64,000 nt of DNA from NCBI GenBank assembly GCA_018894105.1, contig CM032121.1, forward strand, positions 32,406,230 to 32,470,229, read 5' to 3'. Position 1 is the first letter of the stretch. Each line of letters begins with the position of its first letter. The DNA comes from Jacaranda mimosifolia (Eukaryota > Streptophyta > Magnoliopsida > Lamiales > Bignoniaceae). Of the stretch, positions 23,060 through 36,009 are shown one piece after another. Both the position numbers and the translations under genes were made by a program. The notes below the pieces were generated by a model. It saw only the letters and a list, made by a program, of their open reading frames with translations. It searched no databases and was not told the origin of the DNA.

Positions 23060-23742
23060 TAGGATGTCAATGGGTCGGGTTTGGGTTGAATATGTCATAT
23101 TCGAATCTGAGTCCGATTATCAAAATTCATATTCAAATTCAACTTGAAATCCTATAGGATCTTTGTTATTCAGTACCATATCCGAATTCGATGAATATTC
23201 GAAATTTGATTAAAAAATCCAACCCAATTTATTTTTTTTTTCTTTTCTTCTTTTGAATTTTATAAAAATATTATATTTATAAAGTAAATATATGTCATAT
23301 TTGAATTTTTAATAATTTTTTATTATATATTAGTCCAAAAATTAAATATTTGAGTACTAAATTCCTATTTCATATTATTTTAATCATAGATGAACTATTA
23401 CATTTTATCGATATCCCTCTTATTTTTTAGGTTAAAAATTCAATATTAATAGTATAATATAAATGTTAATATAAATATTAGGTCAATATAATATATAGAT
23501 TTTATTTTAAAATCTTTATCAATATTATATATAAGAGTATTAATTTAATAAAAAAAAATTAAAGTTCAGATTCGGATATTTAACAGATTGGATTGCTTAA
23601 TACCATATTCGATCTACTTATTTCGGATTACAAATATTATAATTAGATCTGATCTATCGTATATTTTAATTGGATAAAAATTCTAAAATTCGAATCAAAT
23701 CATATCAGATTCAAATTAAAATTTGATCCATTGACAGCCCTA
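23060..23742. mobile_element. hAT-like MITE, 683 bp
   Basis: The left end TAGGATGTCAATGGG and the reverse complement of the right end, TAGGGCTGTCAATGG, are terminal inverted repeats with a one-base gap. Flanking 8-mers ATTGCGAT (23052-23059) and ATTGGGAT (23743-23750) are an 8-bp target duplication with one mismatch, the hAT length. The interior is AT-rich and non-coding, with ATTCGGATA/TATCCGAAT-type motifs. Confidence 0.8.
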
Positions 23743-24272
23743 ATTGGGATATTAAAGCATTGAAGTCAATCCATAAAAATATTTGGGTCCTAAGACATGA
23801 TCATAAGAGTATATGTTAAGCTTGCAGCGGTGGCCCTCATTTAAAATTTTCAAATATTTAAACCAGGATAAATTAAAAAAAATAAGAAAATAATTAGACA
23901 ATCCAACTGGTAAACAAGCTCATAGATAACGTTCTTTTTTGCTTTTGGGGAAATGTGGTGGCCGATATTCTATGAAGCCAATTCTCACCATCTAATAGAT
24001 TAGGTGTAATAATAATCAACTGTTGAGATCAAATTGTGATTGACTAGGTTAAATTCAAAAGACTCAAATTCTAACTTGTTTGGAGTATACATTTAAGTGG
24101 GAGGGTATTTTGGATCTTTTATGACATTTTCTTTTTCCTCCCTCATCAAGTTCAAATTTTCAGACTTAGTTGCCTGCAAATTCTATTTCATTCTTGCTAC
24201 AGTCTTGCTTGGTGGCTCAGGGGATGGATGGCACACTGAACTCTTCTCCATCCATAAGCTACAGCTAGCTAC

Positions 24273-24904
24273 GGATGCCAACGGGGTGGGTATAGAGTAA
24301 GTTTGGCAAGATCCGAAATTTGCTTCGTCTATGTTTGTTTGGACTCAAAATTCATCCCATCCTGTCCAAATTCACATTAAATTCCTAGCCTAATGCGTCC
24401 AACTAGTCAAATTCATTTATTTAAAATTAAAATATATAAATTTGTAACTCATCTTCTCGAAATTGATTAAAATAAACAAACACGAAGAATATTTATATAT
24501 GTATAGAAAATTAAAATCGAATATACAATAGGTTTCTAACACTATTTCTTTAAATTTAAAATAAAATATCCATATTAATTAATTTAAATGTATTTTTCAT
24601 CATTTTTTTTGGGTGACTGAATAAGAATAAAAATATCATTCATGCAATGAAATATATGTATTATTTTATACCCTAATTTTTTGATATTTTATGTATATAT
24701 TATATGATATACATAATATATTATATATATTTATTATACGGGGTACGTTTATATTTAAACTCATAACCCGTCTCGATTCCGATTAGATCCATGAAATTAA
24801 AATTCATATTACCCACTCTAAAACCCGTTTATATGATTCCTAGCCCGCTCAATTTGCAACGGGTCCACGACGGAGACCCAATTTACCTGAACCTGTTGCC
24901 AAGC
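24273..24904. mobile_element. hAT-like MITE, 632 bp, perfect 8-bp target duplication
   Basis: CTAGCTAC flanks the element on both sides (24265-24272 and 24905-24912). The ends, GGATGCCAACGGGGTGGG on the left and GCTTGGCAACAGGTTCAGG as the reverse complement of the right, are imperfect inverted repeats. The interior is non-coding. Confidence 0.8.
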
Positions 24905-24912
24905 CTAGCTAC

Positions 24913-26718
24913 AAATATTCCAATGGCTGAACCCACCATAAAGCATCCAAAAAAGAATTATTTCCTGACCAAGAAAAAACCATACTACTAGTTTTAAGTG
25001 CATAGAAGTGCTTCTATAAATATATACAATATCCGAATTTTTTATGATGGCAGATAGGGTCTCAGTACATAAGGTTCTGCCTTTGCATTATTGGATGGCT
25101 CCTAATGATTCTTCCTTTTTCTAGACACCAATGGAGCTAAATGTGCACTTTTATCAGTTTTGTCCAATGCAAAACAGTATCAATTTCTGCCTTTCAGTAA
25201 TCAGTGCTACTTTTTTTTTTTTTTTTTTCCTTTTCCAAATGAAAAGAAATTGTAACCACCATTTTATGTAGCTTGATATGATAAACAAGTCATGCTTAAA
25301 ACTTTATTCCTTTTTGGCAAAAAAGGGCCTTTGCTCAAATGGATGTAATTTGGACTTGATTACACTTTATTGGATTGAATAAGTACGACTGACATGCCAA
25401 ATGTCGGTAGAATGAAATTTTCTGCAGCATCAGATCTAATCTGTAACATGCATTGCGTTAGAAGCTCCAACACAGAAACTGACAGAATTCCATATATTCC
25501 TAATCCTGATGAATATTACTACATTGATTTCCCACCTCACATTTCCCTACTTAAAAAAGGCAGCATCGATCCCTCAATTCTCACCTCAATTCTTAACGTA
25601 GAAAATTAGTCTCTCACCTCAAATTTTAACGTGGAAAATTAGTCTCCCAATCTTGTAAAAAGGATAGTTCTAAAGCTCTAAAGCACAATTTGAAGATGGA
25701 CAATCTCCAAAATTTCTTCCCAAGCAGAATATTTGCTGAGAACAGCCACCACCAACGGCACAGAATTTTCTGTAAATCTTTTCAATGAGTTGCTAACCCA
25801 AGAACCCGTCCTGTATGATGATTATGATCCACTAGAAAGCAGACAACATGATAAGTCTGAAAAAAGGAGAGAGAGAGAGAGAGAGGCAGGCCCAGAAAAA
25901 GGAAAGAATCCACAAAAAAATTGATTTTCACACACTATCAAAGAGAGAGAGAGAGGAAAGAATCCACAAACAATTGATTTTCACACACTATCAATTCGCC
26001 ACATAGCAAAGCAGTGGCCTATGATCCCAATTGAGAGGATCCTTCGCTTTGATTCCTTGTGCTTGCTCTTTTGTTAGAAAGCAACGTGTTTTCCACTTTC
26101 GCATCTGCTTCATGTCAAATTTGAACAGTCAAAAACACAACTTGTGCTCCAACTTATTAAGGGTAAGGAAATTCGTGCAGATTTTTGTGCAGGCAGAGAT
26201 TGTTAGATGCTCACTCAAGTTTCACATTGCATTAAGCAATCTTGAGTAGCGCTCAACGTAGAAATTTTTCTCATGCTGATATGTGTGTCTAGAAGGTGGC
26301 ACTGAGAGAGAATCTGCTCTGCCCAAACTACACATGGAGAACTCTTTCAAACACATCCTGTATTCCTTTTCTCTCTCTCTCTCTCTTAGAAAAAAACAAG
26401 AGAAAAAAAATCTCAATCAACATACCCTGATCTAATGTTAATAGTGGCTAAGTCCAAAGATTCACAAAAGAATCGATCCATCAGTAATGGTCACTAAGAA
26501 TCACAATCCATCTTTCCAGCCTTTCAAGAAATATATTCACCATATCAGTATCAGGAGAAAGGCACATCCCCATGAAGACCACTTCTATTGATTCTTTCTT
26601 CTCCAGTAAGCACCGTGCCCAGATTGAAAGCTAATGAGTCTAGCTCAACCTCCCAAATCAAGCATGAGAATTTTTTCCTATTCATATATGCTAATTATTT
26701 CATAAACCTATCAATTAT
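24913..26718. other. Intergenic DNA with short local duplications
   Basis: No gene is supported. Two short direct duplications are present. One is about 35 bp (CTCACCTCAA..TTAACGT.GAAAATTAGTCT) within 25577-25648. The other is about 40 bp (GAAAGAATCCACAAA..TTGATTTTCACACACTATCA) at 25903-25940 and 25956-25994, separated by a (GA)n run. Poly-T lies at 25210-25228 and (GA)n/(CT)n runs at about 25867 and 26370. Confidence 0.6.
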
Positions 26719-27289
26719 TAGGGACGTTCACGGTGCAATTTGGTTTAGTTTTGAAAAAAATCTCAACCGAACCAAGTCAATCGGTTTTAGTATAAAATCA
26801 ACCATTCAATTTGGTTCAATATGGAAAACCGAACCAAACCAAACCAATCATTCGATTTTGTTTGGTTCGATTTTTCTTAATTTCAATTTTCAAATATAGA
26901 TGAAACAAAACCCATTACATTTCTCCTCTAAATTCAATTGCAAAAACCATTTTATGCGCGGCATATGGACCTTGTCTTTTACCATTAAAAGGAAAACATA
27001 ATCTAAGAAAGAGGAGAAAATTAAGTTAAAAATTAAGCTTGGTGGGAGGGAAATATGTAAAAAAGTGGGGTATTTTTGACAAAACATATAAAAATAAGAA
27101 TTTTAGTAATATATTATCAGTTCAGTTTGGTTCTGACTTTGCCAACTGAAAACTGAACCAAACCATTCAGTTTTTCAATTTTTAAAACAAAAAAAAAAAC
27201 AATTAAATCGATTTTTTTTTATCAATTTTTGATTTTTTCAACCTGTTTAATCGATTTTGTTCGGGTTGGTTTGGTTTTGAACATCACTA
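26719..27289. mobile_element. hAT-like MITE, about 571 bp
   Basis: Left end TAGGGACGTTCACGGTGC and reverse-complemented right end TAGTGATGTTCAAAACC form imperfect inverted repeats. Internal blocks of AACCGAACCAA and its complement TTGGTTCGG/GGTTTGGTT lie near both ends. A clean target duplication is not visible, because the flanks (TCAATTAT and ATTAATTA) are both low-complexity. Non-coding. Confidence 0.65.
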
Positions 27290-28667
27290 ATTAATTACAT
27301 ATCACCAGAGCAAAGAACGTTCATCATGAGATGCAAGGCGACTCAAATCACAACCTAATCAATTCCCTCCGGACCCCAATTAAACACCTAAAAAATCAGC
27401 ACAAATTGGGAAAAAGAGAAGATCTACAAAGGAAAGGAGATGATAGTAAAGAGAAGCTTGATTAAATGATATAAAAGTGGACCCTGGCTAGAAGGTAATG
27501 ACAAAACGGACGACAAGCAGATTCCAAAATAAAGACAGAAGTAGGTGAAAAAGGTCGGCTAAAATAGTCACAACCATACTTTACATGTGCAACTATAGGA
27601 TTTTGTTATTTCTATAAGTAACAATAAGTAAATCATATCCAATCTTCCAAGGGAACAAGGAATTCTTTCTCACATTTTCGGTTGTTAAACCATAGGTTTT
27701 ACTGAGAGTAAACATGAAAGCCCAAATACACAAGACCCACATGTTCTCAGCACCTTTTTCAGTCGAAGGAACCTGGCACTTGCAAGCAGAAAGATACAGG
27801 TAGATATAAGTGGGTATAAGAGTAGTGCAGCATCCCTTAACATTGAATAGACAACTGTAAAGTGGAAATGGTGACAATCGGCAAAATGCCTAGACAGAAA
27901 CAGATCTTGTTGGTAAGCAATCCAAGAAAGAGTTACCATTGTTTCTGAATAGCAGATAATGATATTGTCATATTAATTATACTTGCAACACTAAGTGTAA
28001 ATCCTATCATTCATTCATGTGGCTGCGAGAAATAATCTTATAAAATCAAAACAGATAAGATCATTTTATGTGCCTCAAATGAAAACAATTGCACCTATTC
28101 ATTAGACATTTAAAGCAGGTTATCCAAAATCAAGCTAGACACAACTCATAAAACACGAAAACATAATATGACAGCAGCTGCAGAGTTAAGAGAAATCAAA
28201 ATGAAGTGAACAAAAGCAAACCTCAGTTTCCTTCATGCTTGAAACCAAAATAGGCAAATTTGATAATTTGACCAACTTTGACTATATATGCTCCTACAAA
28301 ATACTTTACCATCTAGACATAACTACAGTTCAGTGATCCAACCTTCCCCATATCTCTTTTTGTTATTTAAGCCTTCTCTAATTCCAAAAGAAACATGAAA
28401 TTGTGAAATGATAATTCAAATAATCCCAGTATACAATGTATTCACATTTGTCATTACCTTGGAGAGTCACCACCAAGAGAAGTTACAACATAGCATGCCA
28501 CAAAGTTGACTGAAAATTTTAAATTTTAAATATATTTTTTTTTCATGCTATAATTTTAGAGGGGGAGAGAGAGATAGAGAGAGAGGACAGTCTAAGGCAG
28601 TATCTTCATTCAACATGATAAAAATTTTCAGTGCTGCGTTGGGCTCATTGAAACAACTATAAACAAT
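27290..28667. other. 3' flank of the SWIB gene
   Basis: Probably includes the 3' UTR of the minus-strand SWIB gene in its right part. A (GA)n run lies at 28561-28587. No separate gene is supported. Confidence 0.45.
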
Positions 28668-31600
28668 TCACTGTTCTGTCTTTATGAGATGCGCAGTTAG
28701 TAGTTTGGCAACTGTAAATCCACAGAAGGTGTCTACATTAAAAAGTTCTTTCAGCTTCTCGTCGCATATTATTTGCCTTTTGTCCGATGGGTCCTTCAAC
28801 AAAATTGAAGAATAGAGTCAGCAAAAGTTGAGATTTTGAAGAAGAGTGCAACAAAACAGAAGACTATTCAATCTAGAAGTACAAAAAAGAAATTGAGGGA
28901 TTTTTTCATCCATGCAATTTTATTTTAGTCATGCTGCCACTAATTTCCACTGAAATGTGTAGATCAGTTGAATGTTCTTTTCTTCCATGACATCCCACAT
29001 GATTAGCTCCTTATTTAGAGAACTGATGATAGTATAACCATCAAGTAGCGGAATTAAAACCTTTACAAGATCTTGTTGGGTTTGAGAAAAAATGCCCTGG
29101 CAAGGTTCATTTTGGGGTGAATCATTATTTTGATGAGGCATTGCTGGCTTATGTAACTATATTGGTTTAAACATAAGAACCAGATGAAGATGATAGAGAG
29201 AAAATCTAAAGTACTTTGTGGTCCTATATAGCCAGGGACTAAAAGGTACAGAAAATAGTCACATACTAGTTTGTGTTAAATTAGTGTTACCAATGACATT
29301 AACACACAATGGAAACAAATCCGATTAATAGAAAGAAATGCACTCTTATTGGGGAGACCGATAGTGCCTGCATACACATTAACTATTACAAGTTAAGAGA
29401 AACAAAACTTTCAATTTGTTATAATGCAACAAAGCTAATCACATGTGAAACTTTATATTTGGCACGGTTATCCAAAACTAATTGCAAATGTTATTTTACA
29501 ACTCATTCCATCAAAATCAAGATTCACTTGAAAAGACTAATGTCAAATAAGATGAATGTTAATATACAGGATTTGCATAAAGATACTACAAGACTAAAAG
29601 GCTGACAAATGCATTTACAACTAGAGAATTCTGCTGTAATTACATACCTGCAAGTTGTTTAGCTTGATATAATCCCAGATCCTCTTAACAACATCAGACC
29701 GGGGTAGTGCACTTTCTCCTGTGCCAAGGAACTTCACTAAAGCATCAGAAAGTTTAAGAGGAGCAAGAAAAGACGAATTTCCACCCCTCTGCCGCTTTTC
29801 TTTTCTCTTTGGCTTGTCTTGATCTGATATAGACAGAAAAAGGAAAAATGCACGTTTCACAAAGGGTTCACGGACATTTAAAGTAAAAGTCACTGGATCA
29901 ATGAAGCATAACTTTAGCTTGTTTCTAGTTTACTTGATAGCAATGTGTTTGACACAGAAAGGAATAGAAGCATGGAGGAGTCATGGGTTTGTTTGATTAT
30001 GTTTTCATTTTTCCCAAAACATTTTTAATTTTGGGGATAAAAAACCAAAAATGACTTCTATATTCTCCCTAAAACACCCAAATACCCCAAATATCCCTCA
30101 AAACATCCTCAGAATGCCCCTATTCTCATTCTTCAACACAGACATAATCATTACATTTATATACATATATATATATATCTTCTCATATTATAGTTACACA
30201 TACACAAAAATATTAATATATAATTATATTTTCAACCCACTAAGGTAAAGATTTGATATTTATAGTATAAAATGTTTTCCCCAAAAATAAAACCAAACAA
30301 ATCATTCTCTCCCAAAATAATCAATAACCACTTATCAAAATAAAATGTAACATCACATTCTCCAACCCTACCACACAACTCATTCTCAAAGAACATTTCT
30401 CCAAAACACCAAAACGTACCAAACAAGCCCATATCTCGTTCCATTTCTTCTCTCTCTCTTTTCTATTTTGTTTTTTTACACAATTACATTTTAAGTAACA
30501 GGGTAAGATCCTCAAAGGAAAATCCATTCAATAAAGCCTTTTTAATTCTCATTGAGATGAGTTCTATGTAAAGAAATATCTGAACCATAATTACTTGGTG
30601 AGTAGCTGGAAATATGTGGAGAAAACTTATGCCAAAACTATTTCAACATGAGAATTTTCACAGCAGGCAAATGCAAGTAACAGGCAAAGCCGCAAAGGCA
30701 ATCACTTTGACAAGGAACAAGTAATTATCAGCTAAGGAAGAAAGAGCATTATAAGAGCTCAGTATAGAATTCCCACCTTCATCTCTCTCTTGTTTTTGCT
30801 GTTTCTCCTTTGGTGCAGAATTGACTGAAGCTGCTTGATTTCAGAGACATTTCATCAGATAGTCATAAAAGTTGGTTCAAAGAAACCAGCTAAAAATGGA
30901 AGCTTGTACTCAACAAGGACAGGTTGCAGAAGATAAAAAGCTTTCCACATCGTAGGATTCAATATGTTGTTCAGACTTTTTCTACCATATTTACATGCAA
31001 ATATAAATGAATCAACAAGAATATGATAGAATCACCTTGCAAGGATAAAAATGAAAAATTGTTGAAGCAAATATCAATAGACTGAAAGATCAATAATAGA
31101 AAAAAACAAGTAAAGTGGCACCTAGGATGAGAATGCAAGATTCTAAATAAAGTCAGATGGTGCAATTGTCTTCCTCTCACAGCATTGTTTCTCAGACAGT
31201 TTCCCTATCATATGTAAATTCATCAGACAATGGACAATGGGTTCATAAACAATGCTTCCACAATTTTCATCCAGCAAATTTTACCAGAAATTCCAAGGAT
31301 AAGGTCCATGATATTTGTCCACTTTTCACCTTTATAGACATTTATTAATGGCCCCTTTCAATTCTAAGTAACTGTTAACAGTTTCCAATGTCACTGTCAA
31401 TGAATCTCACAAAAATTAACTAAGATCACAGATGACCAGAGGAAATTCAGAATTTCAGATCCTAAGTTGGCTATTTTATCTGAAACCCTGTCTCCTCATC
31501 AGCAAATAGATCTTTCAGTTCAGAAACTATCGAATTTTTTTGACTCATGATGTTAGTTGTCTAGCCAGATTATACCATCCTTCAGTCTCCTTCTTGCTAA

Positions 31601-34600
31601 TGATTCTTTCTCATTTATAGGCTATACAGGAATTGTAGTAACATTAATCCAACAGTACATGACATCAATACCCTTTGACTGGAGTTCCTGTGTCTCTTTT
31701 TCAGCAAAATACAAGCTTTGATTAAATCTTAAAGGTAAAATGTCAGCTTAATAAGATTGTCATCACTTACATCATCCGATCATCAACTCCTTTTCCTCAA
31801 AACTCCTTTCTTTGGTCATGATGATATGATTCACATAGCACCAGTGCCCATGAGAAAACAATGCTCCAAATAGTATTCAATCATGAATTTCAAATAAAGA
31901 ACAATCATTTACTAAGAAAAAATTGTACAACCAAATATATCAAGCTGACACTGTCACAGATTAAAAAAGACATGGGAAGGCACAAAAACTTTTCAAGCCA
32001 GAGTAAATGTTAAGGGCACTCAGATGTCATAAAGCATACCACCATCAGAATCCAAGGGCCATATGTGCTTTGCCAGGGCCTTGTTCATTTGGAACATATC
32101 TATGGTATCTACAGAAAAAAGGTTGCGCAAAGTATCATCACAAATGATATTTCGCCTATTGGACGGATCTTGCAAATTATTCTCTCTAATATACTTCCAC
32201 AGTTGCTTCACTACCTGGTTACAAAAAAGTGGGGAGGGCAGTTACATTATACAGGAAATTTTATTCCAAACAGACTATCTGCTAAATTATAGACCACTAT
32301 AAATTTGTTATACCTCAGTACGAGCCAATTCAGATACTCCTGTAAATTTCTGAAGCTCTGGAGAAAGGCTGCATAATTTGGTGAATCCTCCACCTCTTTT
32401 CTTGACCTCCTCCTTCTTTCTAGATCTAACAAGATGGGTACATATGTAAGCTTTCATAGACAAAAGAAGAGTTAGACCAAATATGCCTAGTGATATCAGT
32501 TTCCTTGTTAACTCAACTTGTATGATGAACAATATAGGTGTACAAGGGAAGATTGATCTTCGAAGATAGAAAGCACAATAGGGACTGCACATACTTGAAT
32601 GAGAGCACTACATGAGGTTACAGATACCAGATCCTTGATGCTGTAGATATGCAATCCAACTTATTAGTAACTTACTAGGAGAAAGTTTGCTTTTATTTTA
32701 TTAAATTGCTAAACCCATCGCATTATTCTTGCTAGACTATTTGAAGTTTACAGTCAAGTCACAAATTTTCTAGAAAGGCGTATAATCCTAACTTAACTTT
32801 TCAGGAATAATAAAAGTATCAATTAGCAGTATGTCTAAGTAAGGTATATGTTTCTTCTGTAAATTATATAACTGGCAGTGTATTCTCATCATTAAATGTT
32901 CAACCAATTAAGTGTGCAAATATCAAGAATGCAATGGAGTGATGGTCAAGTTGCCTTTAATACATAGAGATATAGAAGGCAGAATAGCCCCTTGAAAATA
33001 TTCAACTATAATGAATCCAAATTTGGGGAGATAAACTGTTGCTAAAAGATAAATCTCTATTTGAAAAGATTAGATGTGGTGGTAATGCAAGTACTCAAGA
33101 GGTTGCTAACCATCTTCATTTGATTCAAATGCAGCCATCGTGTATGCATTCTGTCAGGGCTGTGGTTAGCTTATAGCCAATGGGGGTCAATTGACCACAC
33201 TTACTGAACAAAAATCGCTAACATATTTTGTCTTGGTTTTATGAGTAATTATTACTCACCAATTACATATTAAAAAACAAAATGAGTACAGGCTAAGGGG
33301 GTTTTAACATAGCATGGGCACAAAAATATTCCAAATGATTAAAATTAATTTATCCCTTACAACTACATAAAATACTATGCAATTGGACTCATCCTAGAAA
33401 CATTTTATGACAAAACAGGAAAAACACATAAAGTGCTAAAATATTTACACTCTAATGTGCATTTTACAAATGATGTCAACTAATTATTGACCACAGAGGC
33501 CAAGTTGCCAGTACTCAGCTGCGTTTTCTTTTTCCCCCCTTTCAATTCCCCTTCCCATGATGGTTTTAGGTTACATTTATTTATCTCTTCTTTGTTGCAT
33601 TGTCTGAAGTGGTGGGATTACTAAGTTGAAGAAGTTCCTAATTTCTCTCGACAAACTAACAGAGGTTTCCCTACTTCTGATTATAATTCAAATGGTTACA
33701 GCCGATGGTCATATCTAATGGCACTTTCAAACATCTGATTAACCCCAACATTCAACCCCCAAAGAAAATGGAAGGTGGAGAATGCAGGAGAGAAAATCTG
33801 ACAATTAAATGTTAATCATGCACATTAAATCTAAAACAACATATACGATAAGAAAATGTCAAAGCTAAAAGCAAAACATTCATCTAATCTTTCATCCCAA
33901 AGGCTGAATTCGCAGCTTAGAGTTGGACCTTTGAATTGGATTTCACCAGATATTGATTTAAACTGGAAAGACATTTCTTATAATACCAGGTCGAATGCCA
34001 GCTTAAGTAGTTTTGATCAACTTACAGAAAAGGGCAAAATAAAGTAAAAACTTACCCTACTAAGACAAACTCAAAATGAACCCAAAACGCTTAGGAATTT
34101 TTTAAAATATGCTTCTGAACAATATTCAGATTAAGTTATAAGATAAACTTGAAGGCAATCAGACAGTCCTTAAGTCTGGAGGACATAATAAAACCAAACC
34201 AAAAGTATTCCAAGCTGCAAAGCAAAAAGAATTTAAAAAGAAAAACCCGCATTTTAATGCACGCCAAAACAGCAACCAAATGAGAAGGGAGGGAGAGAGA
34301 GAGGGAGAGAGGCGCAACTTCCGAGCATGTAGGTTGAATTAGATAAATTGTGCCCCATCCTTAATCAAAAATTGACTGAATTCCTTAATATTTTTTTGAT
34401 TGGAGAATTCCTTAATATTAACTAAAATTGACTAAATTCCTGAATATTGTGCAAGGTAAGTTAATTATCCACAGTAAACACAAAATATAATCGGACAAAA
34501 CATTCATAACTATATAACGAATTAAACAAGTTATCTCAAGAACTTTAGAAAAGAGAAGCAATCAAACCCCCCACCCCCACCCTCCCACATTTCATCAAAA

Positions 34601-34969
34601 TAACAAAATCCGTAAATTAAAAAGGTATTACTTAGAAATATCAAAATCATGAACCAACCGTTTTTTAGTAGAGGATTTCGCGGTACTAGCGGCAGTTGAG
34701 TCTTCTTCTCCTTCTTCCTCGTCCTCCTCCTCCTGCTCCACTTCTCCAACTCCTTCATCAGCCTCTACTTCTTCATTATCGCCTGCATTTTCGAATTGGC
34801 TTTGCATGTAAATATCAACCTGTTCTCTAATAAACGCCTTTCTATCCGACAAATCGATGCCGAAATCTTCCTCGAGCCGGCGGCGCACGATAGCAGTTGT
34901 CGTCGTGTCTAGGTCCGACGTGCTCAGGAATTCTCGCAGTCGCTCGATCAGCTCCGAATCCGACACCAT
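28668..34969 (-). CDS. DEK_C + two SWIB/BAF60b domain nuclear protein, 6 exons, 327 aa
   Basis: Exons 34969-34632, 32425-32314, 32214-32040, 30833-30777, 29823-29648 and 28793-28668 join in frame (984 bases, stop TGA). Residues 1-60 (ELIERLREFLSTSDLDTTTT, then RRRLEEDFGIDLSDRKAFI) match the DEK C-terminal-like fold. Residues 64-92 are strongly acidic. SWIB-1 is at about 127-204 (LSPELQKFTG, VVKQLWKYIRENNLQDPSNR, FSVDTIDMFQMNKALAKHI). SWIB-2 is at about 244-325 (LKLSDALVKFLG, RIWDYIKLNNLQ, DPSDKRQIICDEKLKELF). Plants encode such proteins, which resemble BAF60b-type SWI/SNF subunits; a chromatin role is known for the family and inferred here. Exons 2-3 and 5-6 break each SWIB domain at equivalent places, as expected from an internal duplication. 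The acceptor of exon 4 is a NAGNAG (AAGCAG), so a form one alanine shorter is possible. Intron 1 is about 2.2 kb. Confidence 0.92.
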
Positions 34970-36009
34970 CTTTTCCTCCGGTTCGTGCAGTTAGCTATGT
35001 TGATTTTCGGTGATGTTTAGGTTGAAATACGGTGGTCGATGGAATACCGGTTTTATGTGGGTTTTAATTTTGAGTTTTTGGGGTTCGGATGAGAGGGTTA
35101 TTTTTGGGAATTTAACGTAGGAAAATGAAAATGACAGAGGGCCTCGTGAACAACTTCGTTATTAGGAAAATTTATTAAGGTTTTTCAATAAAATAATTTT
35201 TCAATTTAAGAAATATATTCCAGTTATTTTTAAAAAATTATATTCCACTTATTTTTCATTCTAAAAAATTCAAACATTAATGCTTACTCTATTTTTGAAT
35301 GAAGATGCCATGAAATCATATATTAAAACCACTAATTATTGTTATTCGAGAAAAAAACTAGGCTTGTTCAAATGTATTCATGTATTTGTGGTAAAAACTT
35401 TACAAACTTAGTTGTTTATCTTTTTTTTCTCCAATTCATTTAATTTTAAAAAATAAAATTTTCACTACTATAATTCATATTTACATATTTAAGAATTTTT
35501 TTGAATCAAAATCATGATAAAATAAAACCAATTTGTACAAATTAAGATTAATTTCCGTAGAAAAAATTAATTTATTGAATTTTTAAATTTAAAATTTTTA
35601 AGGTAATTAGAAAAAAAAAATAACGGTTAAGTGGCATATATCATCTACTATAATTTGGCAAATTTGTTTTGAGATAAGATTGTGTTTGGTAAGAGCAAAA
35701 AGAGATTATTACCTCCATTGTTTTGTTACTTAAATAGTACATAGCTTGAAATGCTTGATGTTTACTTCAAGCAACTTTAATTAAATTCTCCTTTAATATG
35801 AATATGTATTTCCTTATTGTATAAAAAAATTATTTTAATTCATAATAATGGTTTTTGATATATTTCGTCACGCAACATTACATTCTAAAACTGCATCACT
35901 TTGACTATATTTTTATATTCTTAAATACAAAGGTTCCTTCCTTAATCCTTATTTCCATTTTAGAATCATAAGTTGTAGAAAGTTCTTATACAAGCAAACA
36001 AATTTTGTT
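34970..36009. other. SWIB upstream region and AT-rich spacer
   Basis: The first 150 bases above the start codon are less AT-rich and presumably hold the SWIB promoter and 5' UTR. No convincing TATA box was seen. The remainder is AT-rich with no gene. Confidence 0.4.

Noticed and set aside
27593..27939. Two overlapping minus-strand frames of 84-94 codons downstream of the SWIB gene
   Set aside because: No domain and no splice continuity with the SWIB exons. They may lie in or beyond the 3' UTR.
28929..29141. 70-codon minus-strand frame between SWIB exons 5 and 6
   Set aside because: It lies within the intron, and the exon 5 to exon 6 join restores a full SWIB domain without it.
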